A stretch of DNA of 64,000 nt from Echinicola shivajiensis (lineage in GTDB: Bacteria > Bacteroidota > Bacteroidia > Cytophagales > Cyclobacteriaceae). Below the pieces are notes generated by a model. That model was not told where the DNA came from, did no database searches, and worked only from the letters and a program-made list of their open reading frames with translations. Of this stretch, positions 1 to 9,679 are shown piece after piece. Every line of letters begins with the position of its first letter. Positions within the stretch are counted from its first letter, which is position 1. The position numbers were made by a program, and so were the translations under genes. The stretch spans positions 248,001 through 312,000 of the forward strand of contig NZ_JAHHZM010000001.1 in NCBI RefSeq assembly GCF_018642165.1, in the 5' to 3' direction.

Positions 1-576
1 ACTATCAATTCTTCTTTGGGTCCATCCAGCTTCCCACTCTCTTTTATAATTGATCTGATAGGCCTTTCTGTTATTATAATTTCCGATAACCATCAAGTTT
101 CCAGAAAGGCCTTTTGAAATCATATCGTTTTCTACATAGGTATCCCAAAGCGGGCTATCATCATATGCATCGGTCATATTGATATGCAAACTTACTGTGG
201 TGTGATACTTTCGAGCTTCCCTTATCAACCATTGTAGGCTTTCCTGGGCAGTATCATCTTCCGATCTCTTAAGGGCCTCATTGACTTCAAAAAAAGCAGG
301 GTATTTATCATCATGGCCATTGTACTGCCAGCCGACCAAATAAATGATTTTAGGCACCTGCAAGGTCAAATTGTCCGCTTGTTTAATCAATTCAAGGGCC
401 TTTCCAAAATCACAATATACTTTTGACCCTCCATTTTCATCAGGTTTGGCCATCAAAAGCTTCATGACCACTGACTTGGAATAATCATGGTTCCAAATCA
501 ATTGTTGAGCTGAAATCCCATGAGAAAAAAGGCAAAGGAAAATGGCTAATAGGCTTATTGATTTTAATTTATACAT
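1..576 (-). CDS. GH101-like endo-alpha-N-acetylgalactosaminidase, N-terminal part (runs off left edge)
   Basis: The frame is open from ATG at 574-576 to base 1, giving 192 codons of a longer gene. It begins MYKLKSISLLAIFLCLFS and has a Sec signal peptide ending near ISAQ. The mature part shows the GWQYNGHDDKYP block, then a long helix ending REARKYHTTVSLHIN and the stretch DAYDDSPLWDTYVEND. This pattern recalls the catalytic barrel of GH101 enzymes, which remove O-linked Gal-GalNAc disaccharides from mucin-type glycoproteins. The catalytic acidic residues lie beyond the window, so activity cannot be judged. The gene follows SusD of locus 1 in the same direction but after a terminator hairpin, so it may be partly uncoupled from susCD. 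The family call rests on recalled motif resemblance only. Confidence 0.72.
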   Translation of the reverse strand, partial: MYKLKSISLLAIFLCLFSHGISAQQLIWNHDYSKSVVMKLLMAKPDENGGSKVYCDFGKALELIKQADNLTLQVPKIIYLVGWQYNGHDDKYPAFFEVNEALKRSEDDTAQESLQWLIREARKYHTTVSLHINMTDAYDDSPLWDTYVENDMISKGLSGNLMVIGNYNNRKAYQINYKREWEAGWTQRRIDS

Positions 577-631
577 TAGGTTTAATAGGTTATTCTTTTG
601 TCTTTCGTTGTTAATTACTTGGTGTACTGGG

Positions 632-671
632 GTAAAAAAACCGGCCAGTCATTTACATGAACCAGCCGGTT
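632..671 (-). terminator. Rho-independent terminator after SusD of locus 1
   Basis: AACCGGC at 639-645 pairs with GCCGGTT at 665-671. On the minus strand the hairpin is followed by a run of seven T (complement of 634-640). It sits 30 bases after the SusD stop codon and 56 bases before the GH101-like start. It therefore ends the sigma-FecR-SusCD transcript or attenuates reading into the hydrolase. Confidence 0.8.
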
Positions 672-700
672 GATATAGCCAGTTAAAACAATATTTCTAT

Positions 701-2263
701 TTAGTAGCCTGGATTTTGTCCCAATTCCAATCCATTGGCAGAATAAAAATCCACCTCGGACTGTGGCAATGGCCATAGATCATTATTGATACTGATCATA
801 TAAGGCACTGGAACTTGTGTTTCATCAATAGTACTTACCCTTTCTACAAGTTTACCCCATCTTTTCAGATCCAACCAACGAATTCCCTCAAAGGCCAATT
901 CCACTCTTCTTTCATGACGGATGGTCGCTCTCATTTCTGATTGCGAAAGTCCTGATGGGATATCCGGCATCTCCACTCTGGAACGTACCTTATTAATTGC
1001 CTCATAAACCGATGCATCAGGACCAACCACCTCATTTTGCGCTTCTGCATAGTTGAGTAATACCTCTGCAAATCTCAATACCACGTAATCTGTATCGCAA
1101 TGATTGGAGGCATCAACGCTGGCTTGGAAGGTCCTATCGGCATATTTTCTAAGGTTATACATTAATGGCGGTGGCAAATATTGAATCCTATCTGACCACA
1201 TGATATCTTCACCGCCATTTTCTCCAGCAAAGCCAAATACAGAACCAGGATGGTCAACCGTCAGGCTCAACCTTGGATCTCTATTGGCATAAGGATTTTC
1301 CGGATCATATCCAGAAGCAGGATCTGTAATCGGCAATCCATTTTTCATCTCAAAATCATCCACAAAATTTGCCAAAGGAGAAATACTCATCCACCAGCCC
1401 CAGTTCAAGGATCCAAAATTTTCTTCATTGGGTCTGAGGTATCTCACAGAATAAATTATTTCAGGGTTTCCTTCCTGTTCCGGCGCTGTGAATAGACTAT
1501 TGAATGAAGGGGTCAAATCAAAGAAGCCGCTCTCCATGATTTCCTTGGTCAAAGCAGCCGCGGCTGACCATTGCTGATTAGCCATCAATACCCTTGCTTT
1601 GATAGCCTGCGCTGCAGTCTTTCCTACCCTACCATCATAAGCTTTTTCTTCCAAATTGGCAATAGCAAAATCCAAGTCCTCAATAGCCTGTGCCACCACC
1701 TCAGATTTTGAAGACCTAGGAAGCAAATCATCACCAAGGGCATAGGTAGAGGTTACCAAAGGCACATCTCCATAAAACTCGCTCAAATAATAGAACATTA
1801 AACCGCGGAAGAAAAGGGCCTCGCCCTTCCATTGGTTGATTTTCTGAGCCGCTGCTTCTACGTTATCGACATTTTCAAGAAAATAGTTTACCGCTCCTAT
1901 TTGCTTATAAGCAATGCCATAAAACCCTGTCACCACACCTGAGGTTTGGGAATTAAGGGCAGTGGCCATGGCATTTTTAGCACCCAAACGGTTATGCTGT
2001 GTATAGGCATTATCTGTCAGTGCATCCAATGCAGGCAGTGAAAATGAATTGAGAAAATTATCGGATCCCCAAGGTTCATTGGTTTTCAATTGATCATAAA
2101 TACCCGTCAAAGCCAACTGAGCATCGCTTTCAGTTTTCCAAAAGGTTCCCTCAGCCAATTGATCATGAGGATTTAAATCCATTTCTTTGCAAGCCCAAAC
2201 AGAAAATAAAAGCACCGCTAGGCTTAGCCCATTTATTATTTTATTTTTCATCACGTTCTTCAT
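701..2263 (-). CDS. RagB/SusD family nutrient-binding outer-membrane lipoprotein (locus 1)
   Basis: This is a 520-residue lipoprotein with lipobox Cys25 (VWAC), expected on the cell surface as the lid and ligand-binding subunit over the SusC channel. The N-terminal part has the SusD pattern NPHDQLAEGTFWKTESDAQ followed by TPR-like helices (QWKGEALFFRGLMFYYLSE). The C-terminal half ends with the usual RRVELAFEGIRWLDLKRWG and a final LGQNPGY. Length is normal for the family. It starts 17 bases after the SusC stop and is surely co-transcribed with it. The ligand is not evident from the sequence; the neighbouring GH101-like gene hints at O-glycans. An in-frame ATG four codons downstream is an alternative start. 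Confidence 0.95.
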   Translation of the reverse strand: MKNVMKNKIINGLSLAVLLFSVWACKEMDLNPHDQLAEGTFWKTESDAQLALTGIYDQLKTNEPWGSDNFLNSFSLPALDALTDNAYTQHNRLGAKNAMATALNSQTSGVVTGFYGIAYKQIGAVNYFLENVDNVEAAAQKINQWKGEALFFRGLMFYYLSEFYGDVPLVTSTYALGDDLLPRSSKSEVVAQAIEDLDFAIANLEEKAYDGRVGKTAAQAIKARVLMANQQWSAAAALTKEIMESGFFDLTPSFNSLFTAPEQEGNPEIIYSVRYLRPNEENFGSLNWGWWMSISPLANFVDDFEMKNGLPITDPASGYDPENPYANRDPRLSLTVDHPGSVFGFAGENGGEDIMWSDRIQYLPPPLMYNLRKYADRTFQASVDASNHCDTDYVVLRFAEVLLNYAEAQNEVVGPDASVYEAINKVRSRVEMPDIPSGLSQSEMRATIRHERRVELAFEGIRWLDLKRWGKLVERVSTIDETQVPVPYMISINNDLWPLPQSEVDFYSANGLELGQNPGY

Positions 2264-2280
2264 TTTAGTTATTGACCTGA

Positions 2281-5200
2281 TTAAAATTTGACAGTAGCTC
2301 CGAAAGTAAGCGTCCTGAACATTGGATATAAATTATCCGATGGCCTTTCAGGATCACCAAATTCAAACTTCGAGAAAGTAAGCAGGTTTTCCGCATTGAA
2401 GAACACTCTCACTCCACTGATAAAGGTATCATCCAAAATCTCCTTTGGAATACTGTAGCCAACATTCAAATTCTTAAGTCTCAAATACGAAGCTTCTCTC
2501 AACCAGTAAGTATTCGCTTCTTTGATAGATTGACCTTCTGGTGCTCCATACCAAATGGCCCTTGGCTTAGAGGTTGAAGGGTTTTCAGGAGTCCAAGCAT
2601 CATCCCACCAAGTAATAGGATTGGCACCATGAACTGAGAAAGGCATTACCAATGACCATTCATTATTGATCAGCACTTTACGGCCTTTTTCACCTTGGAA
2701 AAAAATCGCTGCATCGAATCCTTTCCACTGTGCGGAAAACTCAAAGCCATAGAAAAAATCTGGATTTACCCCATCCACATCAATTCTATCATCAGGAGTA
2801 ATAGCTCCGTCTCCATCGATGTCCTTATACCTGATATCTCCAGGCTTTGCTGGCCATCGTGGAGTAGGTCCATTGTCAATCTCCTCCTGGCTTTGATAGA
2901 TTCCATCTGCCTGATACATAAAGAACCTGTTCATTTCTTTACCTTCTATCATAGCATTGGTGCCAAAAGTTCTGGTACCAAAGGTCACTAGTTTGTTCTT
3001 ATATTTTGAAAAATTGAAGTTCGCGCCATAATTAAAGTCCCCCACAGAGTTTTGATGACCCAAGATTACCTCAAAACCTTTATTGTTCACCACTCCCTCA
3101 TTTACAAATGGAGGCAACAAACCGGAAATCAATGGTAGTTGAGCTAATCTGAGAATACCAGATGTGGTCTTATCATAATAGTCAAAGGTCATGCTGAACA
3201 AGTTGTTCCTGATATTAAGGTCAATTCCAAAATCCGTTACTTCGGTTTCTTCCCATTTAATATCCTCATTGGAAAGTGATTGTCTAATAGCACCACCTTC
3301 AAGACTTCCGCTAAACGGATAATCCATACCCAAGGTCAATACAGACTGGTAAGGGTATAAGCCCACCAAATCATTCCCCATTTTACCATAGGACACCCTA
3401 AATTTCAAATTACTCAACCAGCTGGAAGCATCTTGAAGAAAGTTCTCTTCAGATATTCTCCATCCAGCTGAAAAGGAAGGAAAAAAGCCCCATCTATTGT
3501 CTTCTGAGAATCTAGAGCTACCATCACGACGGAAGTTGGCTTCAAAAAGGTATTTACTTCTAAAGTCATATGTAAACCTTCCAAAGATGGATTGTAAAAC
3601 GAACTCATTAATATTGCCATCATTGGTCTGTCCAGCACTTGGTGCTCCTGACAACACATCCAAGCTTGGAGAAGCAAAGCCCCTTCTTGATCCACCTATG
3701 GTCTCATAAGAATCGGTCTCCTGGCTGCCTCCTATCATCAATCCTAAATTATGATCTTCAGAGATGCTCTTTTTGTAATCCAAATAAGAAAACAAGGTGT
3801 AATGTTGGGAATTGCTTACCCGATGGATCAATTGCTCGCTACCAATATTGTCCAAATTCCCCAAAAACTCTCCAGATCTATAGCTATACATCCTTAGTAC
3901 AGGTCTTCTATTCTTATAATCTCCCTGAACTATATCGGCACCAGCTTTGGTATACCAGTTCAATCCTTCCATAAGATTGACCTCGGTAAAAATATTGGCA
4001 TTAATGGCAAAGCGATTATCATAGGTAAGTGCGCTAGGACTGTTGGAAATAGCAAAAGCATTCTTACTGGACACATCCGCATAGCCCAAGGATTCGGGCA
4101 TAGAACCATTATTACTTCCTGTATATCTACCAGAACCATCAAGCAGCCAAGGCTTATAGGTAGGCGATTGGGAAAGGATGCCCATCAAATAATCTCTTTC
4201 CCCATTATAGGGCTCTTTTCTTTTTGATGAGGTTCCACTGACATAGGCTCCCACTTTAATCCTATTATTCAATTGAGATTCTATATTGACCACGGCATTG
4301 GTCTTTTTGAAATCAAAACCATCTGCAATACCGTCTTGTCCCCAGTATCCTAAACCAATATTATATCGAGTTTTTTCAGATGATCCACCCATTTGGATAT
4401 TATGGGATTGAACAGTAACATCATGTAAGTAAAAATCCTCATGGTTAAAATTGGGGAATTCATCAGAAGTATTGTTTCGAAAGTTGTTGATCACTTCTTC
4501 AGAATAATACCGCCCTGTATGTGGAGCCATCATGGTGTTAACTTTTTCCATGAAGTTGACCGAATTCCAATCCCTGTCTAGGGTATTGATCATTCGTTGA
4601 TTCATTACTCTTCCAGTATAACTGATGGTGGATTTCCCCGGTGCTCCCTTTTTTGTAGTAACCAAAATCACCCCATTTGCAGCTCTGGCTCCATAAATTG
4701 AAGCGGATGCTGCATCCTTCAAAACTGTGATGGACTCGATAAAAGCTGGATCTAAGTCAGATAAATTCCCTACCAATCCATTAATCAATACAAGAGGCTT
4801 ATTCTTATCGACTGTAGAAATATCCGAATCGGAGGAAAAAGAATTGACTCCCCTTATTTGAAAAGAAATATCTTCATTTCCTGGTGCACCGGTACTTTGT
4901 GTTACTCTCAAACCTGCTACTTTTCCCTGCAAGGCCTGAATAGGATTGGAAACATTTCTGTTCTCAAACTCTTCAGCTGATACGGTTACTATGGAGCCAG
5001 TAAGGTTCACTTTATTTTGTTCTCCGTACCCAACTACCACAAACTCCTCCAACTGGGCAAGGTCCTGCTCCATGGTAACATCAATGATCGACTGGTTCTG
5101 AACAACTCTTTCCTGAACCTTAAACCCAACAAAACTAAAGACCAGTACATCTCCTATTGCAGCATCTATATTATACTCTCCATCAATATTGGTCACGGTC

Positions 5201-5700
5201 CCCATTTGGGTAGCCTTGACTTTTACTGTAACACCAGGCAAAGGTTGCCCATCCTCCTCCGAGATAACTTTTCCGCTTATTTTATTGAGTTCAACATCCC
5301 TTATAAATTCTTCTACATCAGGTCGTGCATTCGATTGCGCAACGTTAATATGAATATTGTCATTTATTCTGGTAAACCTAAGGTTCGATTGAGCCGAAAT
5401 ATTGGATAATATATCTGCCAAAGTCCCATTTTTCACATCTATATCAACCCTTACCTTTTCAGCTTCCAGGTAATTGTCATTAAATGTAAACCTCAAATGC
5501 GTTTTTTGCTCTAGCTCCCTCAGTACTATCTCTAGAGGTTGATCATTTGCGGAAATAGAAGTTTTGATTTTATGGATACTTTCCCGCTGAGCATTGCTGG
5601 TATTGGCTAATAAAACAGCCGTAAAAAACAGCTGCACTACGAAGCCATATACAAAATATTTGGATAGCATAATGATTTGCCTAAGTACTATTTTTTCCAT
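2281..5700 (-). CDS. SusC/RagA TonB-linked outer-membrane transporter with STN domain (locus 1)
   Basis: This is the TonB-dependent channel of the SusCD pair. The frame is open to a TTG at 5727, but I choose ATG at 5700 (MEKIVLRQIIMLSKYF), which gives a normal signal peptide ending SNAQ and 1139 residues. Order of parts: signal peptide; secretin/TonB short N-terminal (STN) domain around residues 45-115, which marks transporters that signal to a FecR anti-sigma factor; carboxypeptidase-like regulatory domain (KISGKVISEEDGQPLPGVTVKV); plug domain with the RGVNSFSSDS and DAASASIYGARAANGV motifs; and a 22-strand barrel ending in aromatic TFGATVKF. The STN domain fits control by the upstream sigma/FecR pair. 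A hairpin lies between this gene and fecR. Confidence 0.95.
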   Translation of the reverse strand: MEKIVLRQIIMLSKYFVYGFVVQLFFTAVLLANTSNAQRESIHKIKTSISANDQPLEIVLRELEQKTHLRFTFNDNYLEAEKVRVDIDVKNGTLADILSNISAQSNLRFTRINDNIHINVAQSNARPDVEEFIRDVELNKISGKVISEEDGQPLPGVTVKVKATQMGTVTNIDGEYNIDAAIGDVLVFSFVGFKVQERVVQNQSIIDVTMEQDLAQLEEFVVVGYGEQNKVNLTGSIVTVSAEEFENRNVSNPIQALQGKVAGLRVTQSTGAPGNEDISFQIRGVNSFSSDSDISTVDKNKPLVLINGLVGNLSDLDPAFIESITVLKDAASASIYGARAANGVILVTTKKGAPGKSTISYTGRVMNQRMINTLDRDWNSVNFMEKVNTMMAPHTGRYYSEEVINNFRNNTSDEFPNFNHEDFYLHDVTVQSHNIQMGGSSEKTRYNIGLGYWGQDGIADGFDFKKTNAVVNIESQLNNRIKVGAYVSGTSSKRKEPYNGERDYLMGILSQSPTYKPWLLDGSGRYTGSNNGSMPESLGYADVSSKNAFAISNSPSALTYDNRFAINANIFTEVNLMEGLNWYTKAGADIVQGDYKNRRPVLRMYSYRSGEFLGNLDNIGSEQLIHRVSNSQHYTLFSYLDYKKSISEDHNLGLMIGGSQETDSYETIGGSRRGFASPSLDVLSGAPSAGQTNDGNINEFVLQSIFGRFTYDFRSKYLFEANFRRDGSSRFSEDNRWGFFPSFSAGWRISEENFLQDASSWLSNLKFRVSYGKMGNDLVGLYPYQSVLTLGMDYPFSGSLEGGAIRQSLSNEDIKWEETEVTDFGIDLNIRNNLFSMTFDYYDKTTSGILRLAQLPLISGLLPPFVNEGVVNNKGFEVILGHQNSVGDFNYGANFNFSKYKNKLVTFGTRTFGTNAMIEGKEMNRFFMYQADGIYQSQEEIDNGPTPRWPAKPGDIRYKDIDGDGAITPDDRIDVDGVNPDFFYGFEFSAQWKGFDAAIFFQGEKGRKVLINNEWSLVMPFSVHGANPITWWDDAWTPENPSTSKPRAIWYGAPEGQSIKEANTYWLREASYLRLKNLNVGYSIPKEILDDTFISGVRVFFNAENLLTFSKFEFGDPERPSDNLYPMFRTLTFGATVKF

Positions 5701-5776
5701 ACTTTGAAATGATTTTAAGTGACACAATACTTGAAATTTGCCTTTGCTCGATTTGGCGATCCTGACAAAGGCTCAG

Positions 5777-5804
5777 GGACAGTACAGTTACCGCTGTACT
5801 GTCC
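5777..5804 (-). promoter_or_regulatory. Strong hairpin in the fecR-susC intergenic region, locus 1
   Basis: GGACAGTACAG at 5777-5787 pairs perfectly with CTGTACTGTCC at 5794-5804 across a 6-base loop. There is no T-run after it on the minus strand, so it is not a standard terminator. It may be an mRNA processing or stability element that lets susCD mRNA differ in level from sigma/fecR mRNA. An analogous hairpin occupies the same place in locus 2 (15064-15088). Confidence 0.6.
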
Positions 5805-5840
5805 TACTTTTAGCTACTGTTCATATATGTCTGTTTCATA

Positions 5841-6851
5841 TTATTTTGGGTTTTTAATTGTTATGGTGTTTCCTTTTATCTCGTAATTAAAATTGGAGGT
5901 AATGCCAATTCCTTCCATCACTCGCTCAATGGTTTCCTGGTGGTATATTCCTGTATAGGACCATTCTTTAGGAAAAATATCTCCCCCGTAAATTTTCATT
6001 CCATACCATTTCTCTATTTTCTTCTTGACATCCTCCCAGCTATCCTTCTTAAATACAAGGTATTTGTCTTTCCAGCCGATGACTTTCATAGGGTCAAAAA
6101 TGGATTTATTAAAGGTGCCCTTTTCCTCCATGGTAAGCATTTCCTTAGGTGCGAGCATGATCTTATTGCCGAGATCATCTTCAATAGCAACCTTCCCTGT
6201 TACCAAAGCAACTTCCAGTTTTTCGGATTGGTTAACATTGAATGAAGTTCCCAAAACCTTTATTTGAACATCTTTTGAATGAATAATAAAAGGCTTTTCC
6301 TTATCCTCTGCTACATCAAAAAATGCCTCACCCTGTAATTCTACCTCTCTGATACTATCACCAAAAGTTTTTGGGAAGGTAAGTGAACTCTCAGAGTTTA
6401 AGTGAATAGTAGTCCCATCGGAAAGTGAAATAATGGATTTCCTGCCAGAAGGGTTTGATTTGGTAACCAGTTCTGGTTTTACTTCCTCTACCTTTTCAGG
6501 AATGTTAATAATATTATAAGAAAGAATAAGGCAAGCCCCTACTAATATCGCAGCTGCAATATTCTTGATCCAACCTGTGTAAATTTTCCTGCTTTTTATA
6601 ATTCTCTCTGGTTCTGCCCTGATGATATCTTCATACATTTCTGTATAATCAGCGTCGGATATTTTCACTTCAGCCCTATAGTTGACAGACTGGATGATAT
6701 CAGAAGCTTTGAGAACCACATTTATTTTTTCAGGATGATTTTCCAGCCATTTTCTCCAAAAATGTTCAGTATCTTCATCTGGGGACTTCACCCACTTGAC
6801 AAAGAATTCATCAGTCAAAAAATCCTCAATATCGTAATTCACATATTTCAT
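5841..6851 (-). CDS. FecR-family anti-sigma factor (locus 1)
   Basis: This is a 336-residue inner-membrane anti-sigma factor. The N-terminal cytoplasmic part (about 1-90) would hold the ECF sigma factor. One membrane helix lies near 93-113 (AAAILVGACLILSYNIINI). The periplasmic FecR domain contains GRKSIISLSDGTTIHLNSES and GEAFFDVAEDKEKPFIIHS, followed by the C-terminal DUF4974-type domain (KDSWEDVKKKIEKWYGM), which would touch the STN domain of SusC. It lies 49 bases after the sigma gene and is clearly in one operon with it. Such proteins usually act both as inhibitor and as activator after regulated proteolysis. Confidence 0.93.
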   Translation of the reverse strand: MKYVNYDIEDFLTDEFFVKWVKSPDEDTEHFWRKWLENHPEKINVVLKASDIIQSVNYRAEVKISDADYTEMYEDIIRAEPERIIKSRKIYTGWIKNIAAAILVGACLILSYNIINIPEKVEEVKPELVTKSNPSGRKSIISLSDGTTIHLNSESSLTFPKTFGDSIREVELQGEAFFDVAEDKEKPFIIHSKDVQIKVLGTSFNVNQSEKLEVALVTGKVAIEDDLGNKIMLAPKEMLTMEEKGTFNKSIFDPMKVIGWKDKYLVFKKDSWEDVKKKIEKWYGMKIYGGDIFPKEWSYTGIYHQETIERVMEGIGITSNFNYEIKGNTITIKNPK

Positions 6852-6900
6852 ATTTCCTACGGCCCCTTTAATGTCAATGCCTCTTATTCTCTTCGGTTGC

Positions 6901-7542
6901 TTACAAATTAATTTTCTCTTTCAAACTTGCTATGGCCCTGTAGACCACTTTCCTAGCGGATCTTACATCTTTAAAATCCATTAGTTCACACAACTGTTTA
7001 TATGAAAACTCCTCCCTATAAAAAAGTAACAAAGCCTGCCTTTGCCTGCTGGGGAGTTGATTAATCGCTTCTTCCAAAAGCTGTTTCCGTTCTCTGCTTA
7101 CTTCCTCATTGATCAACTTAGTCTCATGGGAAACTTCAACTGGAAATTCTTTTTCAAAATTGTCTACAGACTTAAAAAGTAGGTTACTCTTCTCCCTCAT
7201 CATCTTCAGAAGATCCCTGTAAAGTATCTTAAAAAGATAACTTTTAATGCTCTGAACATCCCCTAGCCTCTCCCGCTTTCTCCTTAATGAAATGAACATC
7301 ATTTGGATACAATCCTTGGTCATGGGCTCATTTCCGGAAATTTGAAAACCATAATTATAGAGCTCTGGAGTATACTTTCTATAGATATAATTAAAAGCCA
7401 ACTCGTCTCCATTCCTAAAGGATTTCCAGATTTCAGCATCCGATATTTCTGTATAAACCACATTCACTTGCTTATGATGTCGGATCATTAGTGACTCATC
7501 AGCAGACTCGGAATGTAATTGGCTATTTTTGGGGTCCTTCAT
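6901..7542 (-). CDS. RNA polymerase ECF sigma-70 factor (locus 1)
   Basis: This is a 213-residue group IV sigma factor. Region 2 lies around residues 38-105 (FRNGDELAFNYIYRKYTPELYNYGF onward). Region 4 is the helix-turn-helix stretch INQLPSRQRQALLLF through SYKQLCELMDFKDVRSARKVVY. It belongs to the Bacteroidota SusCD-linked ECF group (FecI-like) and probably drives the locus 1 susCD genes when the transporter signals ligand binding through FecR. It is the first gene of the locus, with a 236-base upstream gap in which I see no clear promoter of its own. Confidence 0.93.
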   Translation of the reverse strand: MKDPKNSQLHSESADESLMIRHHKQVNVVYTEISDAEIWKSFRNGDELAFNYIYRKYTPELYNYGFQISGNEPMTKDCIQMMFISLRRKRERLGDVQSIKSYLFKILYRDLLKMMREKSNLLFKSVDNFEKEFPVEVSHETKLINEEVSRERKQLLEEAINQLPSRQRQALLLFYREEFSYKQLCELMDFKDVRSARKVVYRAIASLKEKINL

Positions 7543-7778
7543 TAAAGTTTTGGTCTACTGTTAAACCTTCATATATAAGAGGGGAAAACCATATTAAATG
7601 TACCCAAAAATTTGAAGGTTTTTTCGTAAAAAAACGAAACAAAAAATGTTTCAAAAACACTTATCTTAAATATAAAACTTCATTTCATTACTTTTACAAT
7701 AGCATCAAATAGATCAAAGACTATAAATAGCAGTGAGAATCATTGTCGCTTTAGGCATATTACCAATAGTTGATTATA

Positions 7779-8480
7779 TCAATTTAAAGTCAATGCCAAC
7801 AATCCTCCTATGATATAGGTAGACTGCCAGCCTAAGGACTTATGGTCTCCTTGGTGTAAAACATAAATCCAGGGAACAATACGCCTTTCACCATCCATAT
7901 AAATACCCAAATAGTTCCTTGTCCTTCCTAATTGCCCCTTAGAAACAAAAATTTCTCCAGTATAAAAGGGTCTAAAAGGCCCCAGTTTGATTGATTCAGG
8001 AGGGATTAACCTTAGATCGGTCCTAAAGCGAAACTTTTTGACTAATTCTGGCAGCAACCTATATTCAAAGCGCTGCCTATTCCTTATTGCCCATTTTCCC
8101 AATTTAAACTGTGATCCTAACCTTATTTGCGGTCTGTTTTCTATATACCACCTTCCTTCATCTTGGTACCTTTCATGCCTAAAATAGCCTTCCAAATAAA
8201 AGCTCCTTGAAATAGAATATTTTAGTCCGGGCTCTATGAAATTATCATAATTACCCATTCCCTTTTGGAATAAACAATTAAGCAGAGCAAAAGTGCTTAC
8301 CTTCTTAGAGATATTGCCATATAAGTATAATTCTGTCCATATTTCATGCTTAGTCATAGGACCATCCAGTCCTTGACATCCCCCTTTTAGATTAAACCAA
8401 AGAAATAATGCTACAAAAACAAGCGATGATTTTTTAAGGCACTTTAATCTCAGCACCTTTTTATTGCACTGTAACCTCAT
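7779..8480 (-). CDS. DUF2490 family outer-membrane-type protein
   Basis: The frame is open to a TTG at 8495; the first ATG at 8480 (MRLQCNKKVLRLKCLKKSS) is preferred and gives 233 residues. A signal peptide (SSLVFVALFLWFNLKGGCQG) is followed by alternating beta-strands with many aromatic and basic residues: the HEIWTELYLYG block, the RPQIRLGSQFKLGKWAIRNR block and RFEYRLL. This is typical of DUF2490, a small predicted beta-barrel of unknown function. It is the last gene in the direction of locus 2, 294 bases after the phosphodiesterase, so it may be transcribed on its own. No function is assigned. Confidence 0.8.
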   Translation of the reverse strand: MRLQCNKKVLRLKCLKKSSLVFVALFLWFNLKGGCQGLDGPMTKHEIWTELYLYGNISKKVSTFALLNCLFQKGMGNYDNFIEPGLKYSISRSFYLEGYFRHERYQDEGRWYIENRPQIRLGSQFKLGKWAIRNRQRFEYRLLPELVKKFRFRTDLRLIPPESIKLGPFRPFYTGEIFVSKGQLGRTRNYLGIYMDGERRIVPWIYVLHQGDHKSLGWQSTYIIGGLLALTLN

Positions 8481-8774
8481 TGATAAACAATGCAAGGAGG
8501 TAAATTATTAGAAGCATAATCTGCCTTAGCAGTTTACAAATAATTGAAATTTGCATAGCTCGCCTGCTTATACATAAGGCACAATTCCGAATGTATAACC
8601 AAGCTATGAAATTGTCTACTGAACCATATCGCAGAGACAAAACCTACTTCCATTTATATTCTCCTGTAGTATTACCATAATGTAAATCCCTCCTTGCTTT
8701 AAATTCATATTATGGCATTACTCTTAATACTTATAAATGGGGTAATATTTATTCAATGAAAAAAAGGCGTAATG

Positions 8775-9668
8775 CTACTGAATGCTTTCAAATACTGGTT
8801 TCCCTCTCCATACTTGTGGCATGTCCAAACCAAATATCCAAGCTATTGTGGCGGCTGTATCATAAGTCATGATTAAGTCAGAAATTTCATGGTTCTTTTT
8901 GATCCCTTTTCCTTGGATAATCCATGGAATATAAATCTCTTCAGGACTCTTTCCTCCATGACCTTTCCCTGTTCCTCCGTGATCAGATGAAAGCATAAAT
9001 ATAGTTTCATCCTCTATTCCTGCCTCTTCAATGGCATTATAAATAATGCTAATTCTTTGATCCACTTTTATGAGTTCTTCATAATATTCGGGTGTATCAT
9101 GGCCTATATTATGCCCAACGCCATCTGGCTCACTAAGATGAACAAACAAAAAGCTGGGCTTTTCAGCTATAATGGTTTCTGCAGCTTTCTTAGCACCATC
9201 TTCATCATTACCCTTTACATCTATGATGATGTCAATGGCATCCTTTTCCAATAATGGGCCTATGCCACCCCAGCTATAAATAGCAGCTGTTTTAGCTTTT
9301 GGTTTTTGATCCCTTAGCAATCCAAAAATAGAAGGATAATTTCCGTATTCACTGATCTTAGCTGATGGAATCTCAGGAGTCTTACTCCCCCATTCTGTAT
9401 ACCCATGTGCTGTTGGTCCAGAGCCCATCAGCATGGAAGCCCAGTTGACAGCACTTGATGAAGGCAAAACTGTTCTAGCCTTCAAACTATAACTTCCATT
9501 TTCCATGATCTTTTTTAGGTTTGGCATATCGGATTGGGGAATGGAATAAGCGCCAAATCCATCAAATCCTACCAATATCACATGCTTTACTTTCTTTACT
9601 TGGGCATGCAGACTCCCTGCAAACAGGACTATAACCTGTAGCATTAATAATACAATTACTCTTTTCAC
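8775..9668 (-). CDS. Secreted alkaline-phosphatase-superfamily phosphodiesterase (ENPP-like)
   Basis: This is a 297-residue protein of the type I phosphodiesterase/nucleotide pyrophosphatase fold, with a signal peptide ending SLHAQ. Two-metal-site residues can be seen: Asp36 in VGFDGFG, a Ser-rich nucleophile segment at 70-72 (LPSSSAVNW, where relatives have Thr or Ser), LSEPDGVGHNIGHD, and SSDHGGTGKGHGG. It would hydrolyse phosphate mono- or diesters in the periplasm or outside the cell. The start is GTG at 9668; the next ATG (codon 9) would cut the signal peptide, so GTG is kept. It follows SusD of locus 2 and a decayed PQQ gene, and implies that locus 2 handles a phosphorylated or phosphodiester-linked substrate. 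The exact substrate is unknown. Confidence 0.85.
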   Translation of the reverse strand: MKRVIVLLMLQVIVLFAGSLHAQVKKVKHVILVGFDGFGAYSIPQSDMPNLKKIMENGSYSLKARTVLPSSSAVNWASMLMGSGPTAHGYTEWGSKTPEIPSAKISEYGNYPSIFGLLRDQKPKAKTAAIYSWGGIGPLLEKDAIDIIIDVKGNDEDGAKKAAETIIAEKPSFLFVHLSEPDGVGHNIGHDTPEYYEELIKVDQRISIIYNAIEEAGIEDETIFMLSSDHGGTGKGHGGKSPEEIYIPWIIQGKGIKKNHEISDLIMTYDTAATIAWIFGLDMPQVWRGKPVFESIQ

Positions 9669-9679
9669 CTTCTTATTAC

